Of a stretch of DNA of 64,000 nucleotides, positions 1 through 9,121 are shown in pieces (within the stretch, counting starts at the first letter, position 1; the number at the start of each line of letters is the position of its first letter). The DNA is from Oceanimonas doudoroffii (lineage in GTDB: Bacteria; Pseudomonadota; Gammaproteobacteria; Enterobacterales; Aeromonadaceae). The position numbers and the translations under genes were made by a program. Where the stretch lies: the NCBI RefSeq assembly GCF_002242685.1, contig NZ_NBIM01000002.1, positions 1 to 64,000 of the forward strand, read 5' to 3'. Under the pieces are notes generated by a model, which saw only the letters and a list, made by a program, of their open reading frames with translations, did no database searches and was not told where the DNA came from.

Positions 1-2
1 GC

Positions 3-1526
3 GATGCGCCCGACACCAGCAACCGGGTGGTGACCCTGACCAGCCTGCAGGACAGCGGCGGCGTCGCCAACGGCGGTGACGATACCGCCAGCCTGGCGGT
101 GGCCTCAACCGTGACCGTGGTCGGCGTTAATGATGCGCCGGTAGCCGTGGACGACAACGCTTCTGCCATCGAAGCGGGCGGCACCGCCAACGGCACCACG
201 GGCAGCGGCGCCAGCGGCAATGTGTTGAGCAACGACAGCGATGTGGATGAGGGTGACAGCAAGACCGTCACCGCCATTCGCACCGGCGCCGAGGGTGGCT
301 CCGGCACCAGCGGCACCGTGGGGTCTGTGCTGGCGGGCCAGTACGGCAGCCTGACGCTGAATGCCGACGGCACCTACAGCTATGTGGTGGACGAAAGTAA
401 CGCCGATGTGCAGGCCCTGCGCCAGAGCGGCCAGACCCTGAGCGAGAGCTTCACCTATACCGTCACCGACAGCGCGGGCCTGACCGACAGCGCAACCCTG
501 ACCATCACCATCGACGGCCGCAACGACGCCCCGGTGGCGGTGGCCACTCCAGGCAACGAACGATCCAACTTCGGGGTTGATTACCGTTTTGACGTGGGCC
601 GGCTGTTCACCGATGCGGATGGTGCCGCCTACGGGGAAGAACTGACCATAGTGGTCGAGGGGCTGCCCCAGGGCCTGCGTTATGACGCCGTACAGGGGCT
701 GATCGTTGGCCGGGCGAGCGAGCCCGGCAGGTTCACCATCCAGTTGACGGCGACGGACAAGGCCGGACTCAGCGTGTCGCGCAATTATCAGCTGGAGATA
801 CTGGCGCCGCCCGAGGCGAACAATCTGGTCGCGTCCACCGGCCAGATGCCACTGCCGCCTTTCCGGATGGATGGCAATCGCATGGAAACGTCCACCACGC
901 CGTTGCCCTCCGGGCTGGTGGAGCGGGATGGAGAACGCGATGCCACCGGTTTTGTGGCACCTCAGAAAGCGGTGGATACAGTGTTGTTGTCCCGTCCGGG
1001 GGCCTTGGTGGTGAAAAGCGCCGTTGCGGGGGGCGCCGCCATCATTCGGGCCGAGGTCGCGGTCAATGTCGGTGCCAACGGTGAGGTGGTGTTCAGCGAG
1101 GTGCAACAGCAGGCGTTCGATGCCGTGGCCATGAGCGTCGTCGACATCCGGCTGGACGATGGCCTGTTCACCCTCATCATTGCCGATGGCCAGTCGGTAG
1201 CGGGCCAGCGTTATGCGGGCATGCAGCCGAACGGCGAGGCGTTGCCCTCCTGGATTACGGTGGATCCCCTTAGTGGCGAGATCAGGATCCGACCCGAAGG
1301 GTGGACCGGGGTACTGAACATTCGTATTCAGACCCAGGGCGAGAACGGCGAACTGCGGATCCTGGATCTGCAGCTGGATGTGCAGACCCTGCTGCGTCAG
1401 CAGGGCGCTGATCTGAGCGCCAGCGCTGCCCTTGACGGCGGTTTCGTGCCCTTGTCCGAGCAGTTGGCCGCCGAGCTGGAGGCGACCGAAGGTTATGGTC
1501 AGCGCTTGCTGACCATGCTGGTGTAG
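3..1526 (+). CDS. giant VCBS/Ig-like repeat surface protein, C-terminal part
   Basis: The frame is open from the window edge, so only the last ~508 residues are visible. A complete VCBS repeat lies at about bases 129-530, bounded by two NDAPVAV motifs and containing the typical GTYSY and FTYTVTDS segments. A cadherin/dystroglycan-like Ig domain follows at about 540-800 (FTDADG, GLPQGLRYD, TATDKAG). A second Ig-like stretch near 1150-1380 contains LPSWITVDPLSGEI. Proteins of this type are very long secreted adhesins or surface proteins exported by type I-like machinery. No GGxGxD RTX nonapeptides or sortase motif are visible at the C-terminus, which is unusual for a type I adhesin. The next gene starts 9 bases later, so the two downstream HlyD-type proteins probably serve its export. 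The N-terminus and total length are unknown. Confidence 0.85.
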   Translation, partial: DAPDTSNRVVTLTSLQDSGGVANGGDDTASLAVASTVTVVGVNDAPVAVDDNASAIEAGGTANGTTGSGASGNVLSNDSDVDEGDSKTVTAIRTGAEGGSGTSGTVGSVLAGQYGSLTLNADGTYSYVVDESNADVQALRQSGQTLSESFTYTVTDSAGLTDSATLTITIDGRNDAPVAVATPGNERSNFGVDYRFDVGRLFTDADGAAYGEELTIVVEGLPQGLRYDAVQGLIVGRASEPGRFTIQLTATDKAGLSVSRNYQLEILAPPEANNLVASTGQMPLPPFRMDGNRMETSTTPLPSGLVERDGERDATGFVAPQKAVDTVLLSRPGALVVKSAVAGGAAIIRAEVAVNVGANGEVVFSEVQQQAFDAVAMSVVDIRLDDGLFTLIIADGQSVAGQRYAGMQPNGEALPSWITVDPLSGEIRIRPEGWTGVLNIRIQTQGENGELRILDLQLDVQTLLRQQGADLSASAALDGGFVPLSEQLAAELEATEGYGQRLLTMLV

Positions 1527-1535
1527 GTGTAAGCA

Positions 1536-2885
1536 GTGGAATTGAATCAACAACTTGCAGCCCTGTTGGGGCTGGAGTCGGCGTTGCGCCAGGCGGGCAG
1601 CCTGGCGCAACTGGGATACACCATCGTCAACCAGAGCCACGGCTGCGTACCCTATTCCCAAGGGGTATTGCTGCTGGGTGAGCAGGGGCGCCACCTCAGG
1701 GTGACGGCGGTCTCGGATATACCGGTCGTCGACGCCACCTCGCCCTTTATCGCCTGGACCGAACGCCTGGCGCGCCATCTGGCGCAATCGGCATCGTTCG
1801 ACCAGTTGCAGCAGTGGGAGCCGGCGCAGCTTCCCGAGGCGTTGGCCCGGGAATGGCGGGAAATGGCACCCGAGCGGCTGCTTTGGGTGCCGTTACGGCT
1901 GGCCGCCGATGACGGACGTCAGCTCGGTGTCCTGTTGTTGTTCCGTCCCACCGCCTGGGATGAGCGGGAGCGGGGCGTGCTGACGCACCTGGCCGGCACC
2001 ATGGCTCATGCCCTGTTTGCGCTCCAGCGCCGGTTGCCGTTTCAGTGGCTGGTCCAGCGTTTGCGACGGCGCCGGGTGATGCTGGGTGTTGTGCTGGGGT
2101 TGCTGCTGATCATGGCGGTGCCGGTGCGGCTCAGCGCGCTGACGCCGATCCGGGTGATCGCCCGGGATCCCCAGGTGATCAGCGCCCCGCTCAACGGCGC
2201 CGTCACCCGGCTCGAGGTCATGCCCAACCAGAGCGTGCAGAGCGGCGATCCGCTGGTGCAGTTTGAAGACACGGAACTGGCCAGTGCATTCGAGGTCGCC
2301 CAGCGGGCCTTGCTGGTGGCCGAGGCCGAGCTGAAAACCACCCAGCAAAGCGGCTTTATGGATCCGCGGAAAAAAGCGCAGCTGGCCGAGTTGGCGTCCC
2401 GGGTTCGGCTGCGCCAGGCGGAACGGGATCATGCTCGTTCCCGCCTGGAAAAGGCCAGGTTGACCGCGCCCGGACCCGGCGTGGTGGTGCTGGGGGATCC
2501 CGATGGATGGAAGGGACGCCCGGTCAACATCGGGGAAAGGATCATGCTGCTGGCCGATCCCGCCGCCGTCGAGGTCGAGGCGATGCTGACGGTAAAAGAC
2601 GCCATTGCCCTGCGCCAGGGGGCCGAGGTAAGGGTGTTCTTCGACAGCGATCCCCTCTCGGCGAGAGCGGCCCGCCTGCATCATGCCGGCTATGAGCCCC
2701 AGCGCACCCCTGAGGGCACCCTGGCCTACCGGCTGGTGGCCCGGCTGGACGAGAGTGCCTCGCCGGCGGCACCGCCCCGTATCGGTACCCGTGGCACTGC
2801 CAAGGTGTATGGCGAGAGGGTGAGCCTGTTCTTCTACCTGTTCCGCCGCCCCATCACCAGCGCCCGCCAGTGGCTGGGATGGTGA
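1536..2885 (+). CDS. GAF-domain, membrane-anchored HlyD-like adaptor protein
   Basis: 449 residues, GTG start. The N-terminal ~165 residues look like a cytoplasmic GAF-type sensor domain. A basic stretch (RLRRRR, about 175-180) leads into one membrane helix at about 182-200. The periplasmic part resembles a HlyD/membrane-fusion protein: a lipoyl-like half motif (PLNGAVTRLEVMPNQSVQSGDPL, here split around residue 218-240), a helical hairpin at about 245-320 and a beta-barrel region to the end. Membrane-fusion proteins bridge inner-membrane transporters and outer-membrane channels. It lies 9 bases after the giant surface protein and 4 bases before the M50-HlyD gene, so the three are almost certainly one operon. 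A cytoplasmic GAF domain on a fusion protein is uncommon and suggests ligand-dependent control; that role is inferred. Confidence 0.75.
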   Translation: MELNQQLAALLGLESALRQAGSLAQLGYTIVNQSHGCVPYSQGVLLLGEQGRHLRVTAVSDIPVVDATSPFIAWTERLARHLAQSASFDQLQQWEPAQLPEALAREWREMAPERLLWVPLRLAADDGRQLGVLLLFRPTAWDERERGVLTHLAGTMAHALFALQRRLPFQWLVQRLRRRRVMLGVVLGLLLIMAVPVRLSALTPIRVIARDPQVISAPLNGAVTRLEVMPNQSVQSGDPLVQFEDTELASAFEVAQRALLVAEAELKTTQQSGFMDPRKKAQLAELASRVRLRQAERDHARSRLEKARLTAPGPGVVVLGDPDGWKGRPVNIGERIMLLADPAAVEVEAMLTVKDAIALRQGAEVRVFFDSDPLSARAARLHHAGYEPQRTPEGTLAYRLVARLDESASPAAPPRIGTRGTAKVYGERVSLFFYLFRRPITSARQWLGW

Positions 2886-2889
2886 TGCC

Positions 2890-5004
2890 ATGAGCACCGC
2901 CAGGGTTCTGCCGCCGCTACGCCAGGATCTTCGCCTCCTGCCCGGGGCGGCGGATGAAAACGGCGCCCCCCGTTGGTTGCTGTTCGACACGGCGCGCAAC
3001 AAGTATTTCGCCCTCTCGGCCGGGGGGATTGACCTCGTTCGTCACTGGCAGGGGGGCGCCACCCTGGACGATTTTCTGCAAACGCTGCGGGCCAGAGGCA
3101 AGGAGTACGGCGCCGAGGAGTTGGCGGCCTTTGTTGATTTTGTGGTGTCCAATCACCTGTGCGAGGCCCGCTCGGCAGAGGCCTCGGCGCGCATTGGCGA
3201 GCGGTATCAGGCGACGGTGCTGGGGCTCTGGCGCTGGCTGCTGCATCACTACCTGTTTGTGCGCATTCCCCTCTGCCGCCCGGATCCCTGGCTGGCCCGC
3301 TGGACCCCCCGCCTGAGCTGGCTGTTCACCCCGGCGATGCATTATGGCGTCTTGGTCTCGGGCCTGCTCGGCCTGGTGCTGGTCATGCGGCAATGGGATC
3401 ACTTTCTGGCCACCTTTCTGCATTTTTTTACCGTAGAGGGACTGCTGCTGTACGGCCTGACCCTGGTGTTGGTGAAAAGCGTGCATGAGCTGGGGCATGC
3501 TCTGGTCGCCCGGCGGCTGGGGTGCCGGGTCGCCTCCATGGGCGTGGCCTTTCTGGTGTTGTTTCCGGTGCTTTACACCGACACCACGGATGCCTGGCGG
3601 CTGCGTTCCCGCTCGGCCCGCCTGCGCATCGTCACGGCGGGGGTGCGGGCCGAGCTCTATCTGGCGCTGTTGGCAACCCTGTTGTGGAATCTGCTGCCCG
3701 AGGGCCCACTGCGCAGCGCCGCCTTTTTCGTGGCCACCACCAGCTGGATCACCTCGTTGTTGGTCAACATCAGCCCCTTTCTGCGGTTTGACGGTTACTA
3801 CGCCTTTTCCGACTGGCTGGGTATCGAAAACCTGCAGACTCGGGCCTTTGCCTTTGGGCGATGGCGATTGCGCCAGCTGCTGTTGGGGCTGAACGCGCCC
3901 TTGCCGGAGCCCCAGCCCCGGGCCCGCATTCGCCTGCTGGTGGGCTATGCCTGGGCAACCTGGGTGTATCGCTTCTTTCTGTTTATGGGGATCGCCCTGC
4001 TGGTGTATCACCTGTTTTTCAAGGTGCTGGGCATCGCCCTGTTTCTGGTGGAGGTGATGTGGTTTATCGCCTTGCCGATAGGGAAGGAGATGGGAATGTG
4101 GTGGAAACAACGGCGTGAATGCGCCATCAACCGTGGCCGGCTGCTGGGTTGGGGGCTGGCGGCGGGCCTGTTGCTGGCGGGCCTGCTGCCGCTGCCGGTG
4201 AGCGTGCCGGTCCCGGCCCTGCTCAAGGCCGGGGCGGAGCAAACACTGTTTGTCTCCGAGCCGGCACAGGTCATCGAAGTCGGGGTCGAGCCGGGCCAAC
4301 GGGTGGTGGCGGGACAGGTGCTGCTGCGGCTTGGATCCGAGCAACTCGACTTTGAACTGGGTCAGGTGGAGGAGGAGATAGGATTCACTCGCCAGCGGTT
4401 GGAACGCAGCGCCAGCTCGGCTCAGGAAAAGGCCGGCCTGGCCATTACCGAGCAGCAGTATCGGCGTTTGTTGGAGCGTCGTTCGGGTTTGCTGGCTCGG
4501 CGCCAGCGGCTGGAATTGCGCGCTCCCTTTGACGGACGCGTGGCCCATGTAGAACAGCTGCACGCCGGTGTCTGGGTCGGGGCCGAGATGCCGCTGCTGT
4601 CCCTGGTGGTGCCAGGGAAACTGCAGTTGGAAGGGTATCTGGGCGAGCAGTACCTCGAGCTGGTGAAATCCGGCGACAGGGGCGTTTTTGTCGCCGACAG
4701 GCCCGGGGAGCCTCCGCTGGAGGTCGAGATACAAGATGTGGATATCGGCGCCGTATTTTCCCTGCCCTATGGGGAGCTCAGCTCCGAGTTCGGCGGCGAC
4801 ATCGCCGTGCGGCCGGTGGAGCAGGACAAACTGGTGCCGGAAGAAGGCCATTACCGGGTCAGCATAATGCCGCTGGAGACCACAGGCGCGGATCTCGATG
4901 CCCGGCTGCCCGGTGTGGTGCGCGTCGAGGGCGACTCCCGCAGCTGGTTGTGGCACCAGTGGCGCAGGATGATGGCGGTGTTGATCCGCGAAAGCGGTTT
5001 CTAA
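2890..5004 (+). CDS. PqqD-like / M50 zinc metalloprotease / HlyD fusion protein
   Basis: 704 residues. The N-terminal ~95 residues resemble a PqqD-type peptide-binding module (LFDTARNKYFALSAGG). A polytopic M50 site-2-protease-like core follows, with the zinc motif HELGH at residues 199-203 and a second metal-ligand motif FDG at about 300-302, among roughly six to eight hydrophobic segments (about 145-430). The C-terminal ~270 residues are HlyD-like, with a lipoyl half motif near VEPGQRVVAGQVLL, a short coiled hairpin and the second half motif LRAPFDGRVA. Related proteins are annotated as putative peptide zinc metalloproteases of the YydH type. A protease fused to a fusion-protein arm beside a giant surface protein suggests export coupled to cleavage; this is inference. 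An intrinsic terminator follows the stop. Confidence 0.8.
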   Translation: MSTARVLPPLRQDLRLLPGAADENGAPRWLLFDTARNKYFALSAGGIDLVRHWQGGATLDDFLQTLRARGKEYGAEELAAFVDFVVSNHLCEARSAEASARIGERYQATVLGLWRWLLHHYLFVRIPLCRPDPWLARWTPRLSWLFTPAMHYGVLVSGLLGLVLVMRQWDHFLATFLHFFTVEGLLLYGLTLVLVKSVHELGHALVARRLGCRVASMGVAFLVLFPVLYTDTTDAWRLRSRSARLRIVTAGVRAELYLALLATLLWNLLPEGPLRSAAFFVATTSWITSLLVNISPFLRFDGYYAFSDWLGIENLQTRAFAFGRWRLRQLLLGLNAPLPEPQPRARIRLLVGYAWATWVYRFFLFMGIALLVYHLFFKVLGIALFLVEVMWFIALPIGKEMGMWWKQRRECAINRGRLLGWGLAAGLLLAGLLPLPVSVPVPALLKAGAEQTLFVSEPAQVIEVGVEPGQRVVAGQVLLRLGSEQLDFELGQVEEEIGFTRQRLERSASSAQEKAGLAITEQQYRRLLERRSGLLARRQRLELRAPFDGRVAHVEQLHAGVWVGAEMPLLSLVVPGKLQLEGYLGEQYLELVKSGDRGVFVADRPGEPPLEVEIQDVDIGAVFSLPYGELSSEFGGDIAVRPVEQDKLVPEEGHYRVSIMPLETTGADLDARLPGVVRVEGDSRSWLWHQWRRMMAVLIRESGF

Positions 5005-5007
5005 ATA

Positions 5008-5035
5008 AAAAAACGGACCTCAAGGCCCGTTTTTT
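5008..5035. terminator. intrinsic terminator between the exporter operon and lnt
   Basis: A 9-bp stem (one mismatch) with loop TCAA is flanked by A-runs and T-runs on both sides, so it can stop the plus-strand exporter operon and the minus-strand lnt operon. Confidence 0.85.
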
Positions 5036-5099
5036 ATCGGTGCGGCCAGGAAAGGAAAGCGTGTCAGTCAGCCTGGCTTACCGGGCCTGCCGACAGCCG

Positions 5100-6617
5100 C
5101 TATTTAAACAACCGCCGCTCAGCCATCATCAAGCGGCCGGCCGGCTGGCGGCAGCGGCTTGCAATCAGCAGGCTCAGCCCCAGCACCGCCAGTAGCGGCA
5201 AATTGCCAAAGCGGGCATAGGGGGTGAGCCCGGTCATGCCGGTGACTTCGGCGGTGAGCACGCCCTGTTCAAATTGGGGCAGGCTGGCACTCATGCGGCC
5301 CTTTTCGTCGGTCACCAGGGTCACCCCGTTGTTGGTGGCACGGATCATGGGGCGGCCCAGCTCCAGGGCCCGCATGCGGGCGATTTGCTGGTGTTGCCAG
5401 GGGCCGATGGAGCGGCCAAACCAGGTATCGTTCGAAACCGTCAGCAGAAAGTCGGTAGTCGGTTTCATGTTGGCGCGCACCAGCCCGGGAAAGGCCACCT
5501 CGTAGCAGATGGCCACGCTCAGATCTCGCCCGGCGGCATGAATGTCCGCCTGGCCAGACTCACCTCGGGAAAAGGATGACATCGGCAGGTTGAAGAAGGG
5601 CGCCAGGGGCCGCAACAAATCACCCAGGGGCACAAACTCGCCGATGGGCACCAGCTGTTGCTTGTAATAGCGGTTGCCCTGGCCCGGCTGATAACGGCCG
5701 TTGCCCAGGCCCAGCACGGCGTTATACACCTCGCCTGCGGCGGGGCGGGACACCAGGCCGGTGATGAGTGACTGATTGCGTTCAGCCATCAGCTTGTCGA
5801 CCTGCTCCAGCCAGGGGGCCAGCTGCTGCTCCGAGGCCGGCAGTGCCGATTCGGGCCAGATTACCAGATCGGCATGAAGCGCCGGGCGGGTCAGATCCAG
5901 GTAGCGCTTGAGGCTGTGCTCCAGCTGGCCCGGAATCCATTTCAGGGACTGTTCGATATTGCCCTGCACCAGGGCCACCCGCAAGGTCTGGGTGGGGGAC
6001 ACCCATTGCAGTTGCTGACTGGCCACGCCCAGGCCCCAGAGCACTACGGCAAAGGCGGCGGCACGCCAGCGCAGTCCGTTACCCAGCCGCCACAGGGCTG
6101 CGGCGCTGAACAGCAGCAGCCAGCTGATGCCCTGTACACCGAGTATGGGCGCCAGTCCGGCCAGCGGGCCATCCAGCTGAGAGTAGCCGAACCACAGCCA
6201 GGGAAAGCCGGTCAGCATCCAGCCGCGCAGCCAGTCGGCGCCGATCAGCAGCACCGGCAGCACCCACAGCAGCCGCGCTCGGGGGGAAGCCACAAAACGA
6301 TGGGCCAGCCACAGGGCGAGGGAGGTATAGAGGCTGAGGTAGGCGGCGAGCAGGGCCACCAGCACAAAGGCCACCGGCAGCGGCAGGCCGCCGAAGATGG
6401 TCATGCTGTTATGAATCCACCACAGGCCGGGCAGGTAAAGGCCCAGGCTCCAGGCAAAGCCACGGGCGGCGGCGGGGCCGGGGGCACAGTGATGGGTGAC
6501 GGCGAACAGGCCGGCCAGCGACACCAGCGCCAGGGGCCAGAAATCAAAGGGGCTGAAGGCCAGAACGCCAAGGGCCCCGCACAGCAGGGCCCCGAACAAT
6601 GGCAGCAATTTACGCAC
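5100..6617 (-). CDS. lnt: apolipoprotein N-acyltransferase
   Basis: 505 residues. Lnt transfers the third acyl chain from phospholipid to the N-terminal cysteine of lipoproteins at the periplasmic face of the inner membrane. The N-terminal ~200 residues contain about six to seven membrane helices; the C-terminal part is a carbon-nitrogen hydrolase domain. The catalytic triad is visible as E256 (WPESALP), K319 (YYKQQ) and C371 (AICYEVAFP). Translation starts at GTG immediately after the corC stop (TAAGTG), indicating coupling. It is the last gene of ybeZ-ybeY-corC-lnt, a conserved gammaproteobacterial order. Confidence 0.97.
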   Translation of the reverse strand: MRKLLPLFGALLCGALGVLAFSPFDFWPLALVSLAGLFAVTHHCAPGPAAARGFAWSLGLYLPGLWWIHNSMTIFGGLPLPVAFVLVALLAAYLSLYTSLALWLAHRFVASPRARLLWVLPVLLIGADWLRGWMLTGFPWLWFGYSQLDGPLAGLAPILGVQGISWLLLFSAAALWRLGNGLRWRAAAFAVVLWGLGVASQQLQWVSPTQTLRVALVQGNIEQSLKWIPGQLEHSLKRYLDLTRPALHADLVIWPESALPASEQQLAPWLEQVDKLMAERNQSLITGLVSRPAAGEVYNAVLGLGNGRYQPGQGNRYYKQQLVPIGEFVPLGDLLRPLAPFFNLPMSSFSRGESGQADIHAAGRDLSVAICYEVAFPGLVRANMKPTTDFLLTVSNDTWFGRSIGPWQHQQIARMRALELGRPMIRATNNGVTLVTDEKGRMSASLPQFEQGVLTAEVTGMTGLTPYARFGNLPLLAVLGLSLLIASRCRQPAGRLMMAERRLFK

Positions 6618-7499
6618 TTATACCGGCTCCGACGAGGAGGTTTCCTGATTGTCCGGTATCTTAACCTGTAATTGCAGCAGCCGTCGACGGTCGGCGTGGG
6701 CTACCTTAAACACAAAGCCGCCCAGCTCCACCTGTTCACCCTTGCCGGGCAGGTGACCAAAGGCGTGCATCACCATGCCGCCCACGGTGTCGGCCTCTTC
6801 GTCGCTGAACTCGGTGTTAAAGAATTCGTTGAAGTCCTCGATGTCGGTGAGCGCGGCCACCGAATATACCCGCTTGCTGATCTGACGGATTTCGGCGCTT
6901 TCCTCGGCGTCGTACTCGTCCTCGATATCACCCACGATGAGTTCGAGAATATCCTCGATGGTGACCAAGCCCGACACGCCGCCGAACTCGTCCACGACGA
7001 TGGCCATGTGGTAGCGCTCTTCGCGAAACTCCTTGAGCAACTTGTCGAGGCGCTTGCTCTCGGGCACCACTACCGCCGGGCGCAGTATCTTCTCGATGGA
7101 GAAGTCTTCTTCGGTGAGACCAAAGCCGTAGGGCAGCAGATCCTTGGCCAGCAGAATGCCCTCGATATGATCCTTGTCTTCGTTGACCACCGGAAAGCGG
7201 GAGTGGGTCGACTCGATGATCATGGGCAGAAAGCTGGAGACCGGTTGGGATTTTTCCACCGTGACCATCTGCGAGCGGGGGATCATGATGTCGCGCACGC
7301 GCAGTTCGCTTACTTCCAGCACGCCTTCAATCATGTCCTTGGTGTCCTGGTCGATCAGGTCGCGCTCTCCCGCGTCCATGATCACTTCTACCAGCTCTTC
7401 CCGATTCTTCGGTTCGCCCTGAAACATCTGACCGAGTCGTTCAAGCCAGTTTTTCTTTGCGGACGAACCGTTTTCTGAGTGTGAATTGTCGTCGTTCAC
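6618..7499 (-). CDS. corC: CorC/YbeX CBS-domain protein
   Basis: 293 residues. Two CBS domains occupy about residues 70-190 and a CorC_HlyC domain about 205-282. The protein lacks membrane helices, like E. coli YbeX/CorC, which has been linked to magnesium/cobalt homeostasis and more recently to ribosome maintenance. It starts 3 bases after the ybeY stop and is followed directly by lnt. The exact biochemical role of the family is unsettled; the family call is secure. Confidence 0.94.
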   Translation of the reverse strand: MNDDNSHSENGSSAKKNWLERLGQMFQGEPKNREELVEVIMDAGERDLIDQDTKDMIEGVLEVSELRVRDIMIPRSQMVTVEKSQPVSSFLPMIIESTHSRFPVVNEDKDHIEGILLAKDLLPYGFGLTEEDFSIEKILRPAVVVPESKRLDKLLKEFREERYHMAIVVDEFGGVSGLVTIEDILELIVGDIEDEYDAEESAEIRQISKRVYSVAALTDIEDFNEFFNTEFSDEEADTVGGMVMHAFGHLPGKGEQVELGGFVFKVAHADRRRLLQLQVKIPDNQETSSSEPV

Positions 7500-7502
7500 T
7501 GA

Positions 7503-7970
7503 TTAACCTTCGTCGTCGTCTTGATAGGGGTTGTCCATGCCCAGGCCGGCCAGAATAGCAATTTCCCTGGCTTCCATCACTTCGGCTTCATCATCCTTAA
7601 TATGGTCAAAACCGAGCAAATGCAAGCAGCCGTGTACCACCATGTGGGCCCAGTGGGCCTGCAGCGGTTTGTTTTGCTCGGCCGCTTCCCGCTCCACCAC
7701 CTGGCGGCAGATCACCAGATCGCCCAGCAGCGGCAGCTCCACACCGGGGGGGGCTTCAAAGGGAAACGACAGCACATTGGTGGGTTTGTCCTTGCCGCGA
7801 TAGTCCCGGTTGAGCGCCTGGCTCTCGGCTTCGTCCACCAAACGCACCGTCACTTCGGCCTCATCCCGCTCGCCGTCAAGGGCGGCGGCAAGCCAGGTTT
7901 CCAGCTGCTGCTCGGTGGGCAGGCCGGGGGCCTCATCGCAGGCGATTTGCACATCCAGCCACAGGGTCAT
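7503..7970 (-). CDS. ybeY: endoribonuclease YbeY
   Basis: 155 residues. YbeY is a zinc-dependent RNase involved in 16S rRNA 3' maturation and 70S ribosome quality control. The metal-binding triple histidine motif is present as [11 protein letters not shown]. Its ATG overlaps the ybeZ stop by four bases (ATGA), so the two are translationally coupled. Confidence 0.96.
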   Translation of the reverse strand: MTLWLDVQIACDEAPGLPTEQQLETWLAAALDGERDEAEVTVRLVDEAESQALNRDYRGKDKPTNVLSFPFEAPPGVELPLLGDLVICRQVVEREAAEQNKPLQAHWAHMVVHGCLHLLGFDHIKDDEAEVMEAREIAILAGLGMDNPYQDDDEG

Positions 7971-9034
7971 GCGTCGGACTCCTCATTGGGTGCAGAGCTC
8001 TGCCGCTTCTGTTCCTTCTGTTCCTTCTGTTGCTTCTGGGCCTCGTCAAAGGCTTCATAGGCGCGCACGATGCGGGCCACCACCGGGTGGCGCACCACGT
8101 CTTCGGCACGAAAGAAGTTGAACGACAGCCCTTCCACGCCGCCCAGCACCTCAATGGCGTGACGCAGGCCGGAGCGGGCATTGCGGGGCAGGTCGATCTG
8201 GGTAATGTCGCCGGTGATCACCGCCTTGGAGTTAAAGCCGATACGGGTGAGGAACATCTTCATCTGCTCCACCGTGGTGTTCTGGCTTTCATCCAGGATC
8301 ACAAAGGCGTCGTTCAGGGTGCGGCCGCGCATGTAGGCGAGGGGCGCCACTTCGATGACGTTGCGTTCGATGAGCTTTTCCACCCGCTCAAAGCCCAGCA
8401 TTTCAAACAGGGCGTCGTACAGGGGGCGCAGGTAGGGATCCACCTTCTGGCTCAGATCCCCGGGCAGAAAGCCAAGCTTCTCGCCCGCTTCCACCGCCGG
8501 CCGGGTCAGCAGAATGCGACGAATTTCCTGGCGCTCCAGAGCGTCCACCGCCGCAGCCACCGCCAGATAGGTTTTGCCGGTGCCCGCCGGGCCAATGCCA
8601 AAGGTGATGTCGTGGCTGAGAATGTGGGCGACGTAATGGGCCTGATTGGGGCTGCGCGGCTTGATCAGTCCCCGCTTGGTCTTGATGACCACTTCCTTGC
8701 CGTAGCGATAGCCGGTGTCGGCTTCTTCCTCGTCCTGCTCCAGTACTCGACTTTCCTTGATGGCCAGATGCACCTGCTCGGGAGTGATATCGGGCACGGC
8801 CTGGCCCTTGACCGACTGGGTGTCCACATAGAGGCGGGTAAGAATGTCGTTGACCACGCGGGCCAGGCGCTCGGGGCCGACAATCTGAAAGTGCTCGTTC
8901 TGATGGTTGATCTCCACCCCCAGACGGCGCTCCAGTTGCTTGATATTGTCGTCGAAGGGGCCGCACAGGCTGGCCACGCGCTGGCCGTCGGCGGGTTGTA
9001 GTTCCAGTTCCAGATGAGTGACGTTGGCTGTCAA
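7967..9034 (-). CDS. ybeZ: PhoH-family ATPase YbeZ
   Basis: 355 residues from a TTG start at 9034, chosen because AGGAG lies five bases upstream on the minus strand and the length matches E. coli YbeZ. An upstream in-frame start would read into the intergenic G-run repeat. Walker A is GPAGTGKT at about residues 148-155 and Walker B is VILDES. YbeZ is a nucleotide-binding partner of YbeY in rRNA processing. A Q/K/E-rich tail (residues ~335-350) is encoded by short repeats. It is first of ybeZ-ybeY-corC-lnt. Confidence 0.94.
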   Translation of the reverse strand: MTANVTHLELELQPADGQRVASLCGPFDDNIKQLERRLGVEINHQNEHFQIVGPERLARVVNDILTRLYVDTQSVKGQAVPDITPEQVHLAIKESRVLEQDEEEADTGYRYGKEVVIKTKRGLIKPRSPNQAHYVAHILSHDITFGIGPAGTGKTYLAVAAAVDALERQEIRRILLTRPAVEAGEKLGFLPGDLSQKVDPYLRPLYDALFEMLGFERVEKLIERNVIEVAPLAYMRGRTLNDAFVILDESQNTTVEQMKMFLTRIGFNSKAVITGDITQIDLPRNARSGLRHAIEVLGGVEGLSFNFFRAEDVVRHPVVARIVRAYEAFDEAQKQQKEQKEQKRQSSAPNEESDA

Positions 9035-9052
9035 GGTAACTCCTGAATATCG

Positions 9053-9120
9053 GGGATGAGGGAGCCGGGAGCGGGGAGCAGGACATCCAGTCCCCATTCC
9101 CCAATCCCGAGTCCCCGTAT
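9053..9120. repeat. G-run/C-run inverted repeat (family C)
   Basis: The left arm has repeated GGGGA-type runs and the right arm has matching TCCCC-type runs, forming a long imperfect hairpin between miaB and ybeZ. Similar elements occur at 12027, 41044, 42499 and 49144. Confidence 0.7.
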
Positions 9121-9121
9121 T

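Noticed and set aside
105..1787. Long open frame antisense to the giant protein gene
   Set aside because: Low-complexity H/Q/G/R-rich translation typical of antisense frames in GC-rich genes; it has no domain and overlaps clear coding sequence.
2917..4956. Long antisense open frame over the M50-HlyD gene (and similar ones over hemA/prfA at 18714-21083, the chemoreceptor at 57475-59376 and bkd genes at 61775-63793)
   Set aside because: Same compositional artefact; the sense genes have intact catalytic motifs and good start sites.
9035..9097. Longer YbeZ using a start upstream of 9034
   Set aside because: The extra residues are encoded by the intergenic G-run/C-run repeat, and the TTG at 9034 has an ideally placed AGGAG.
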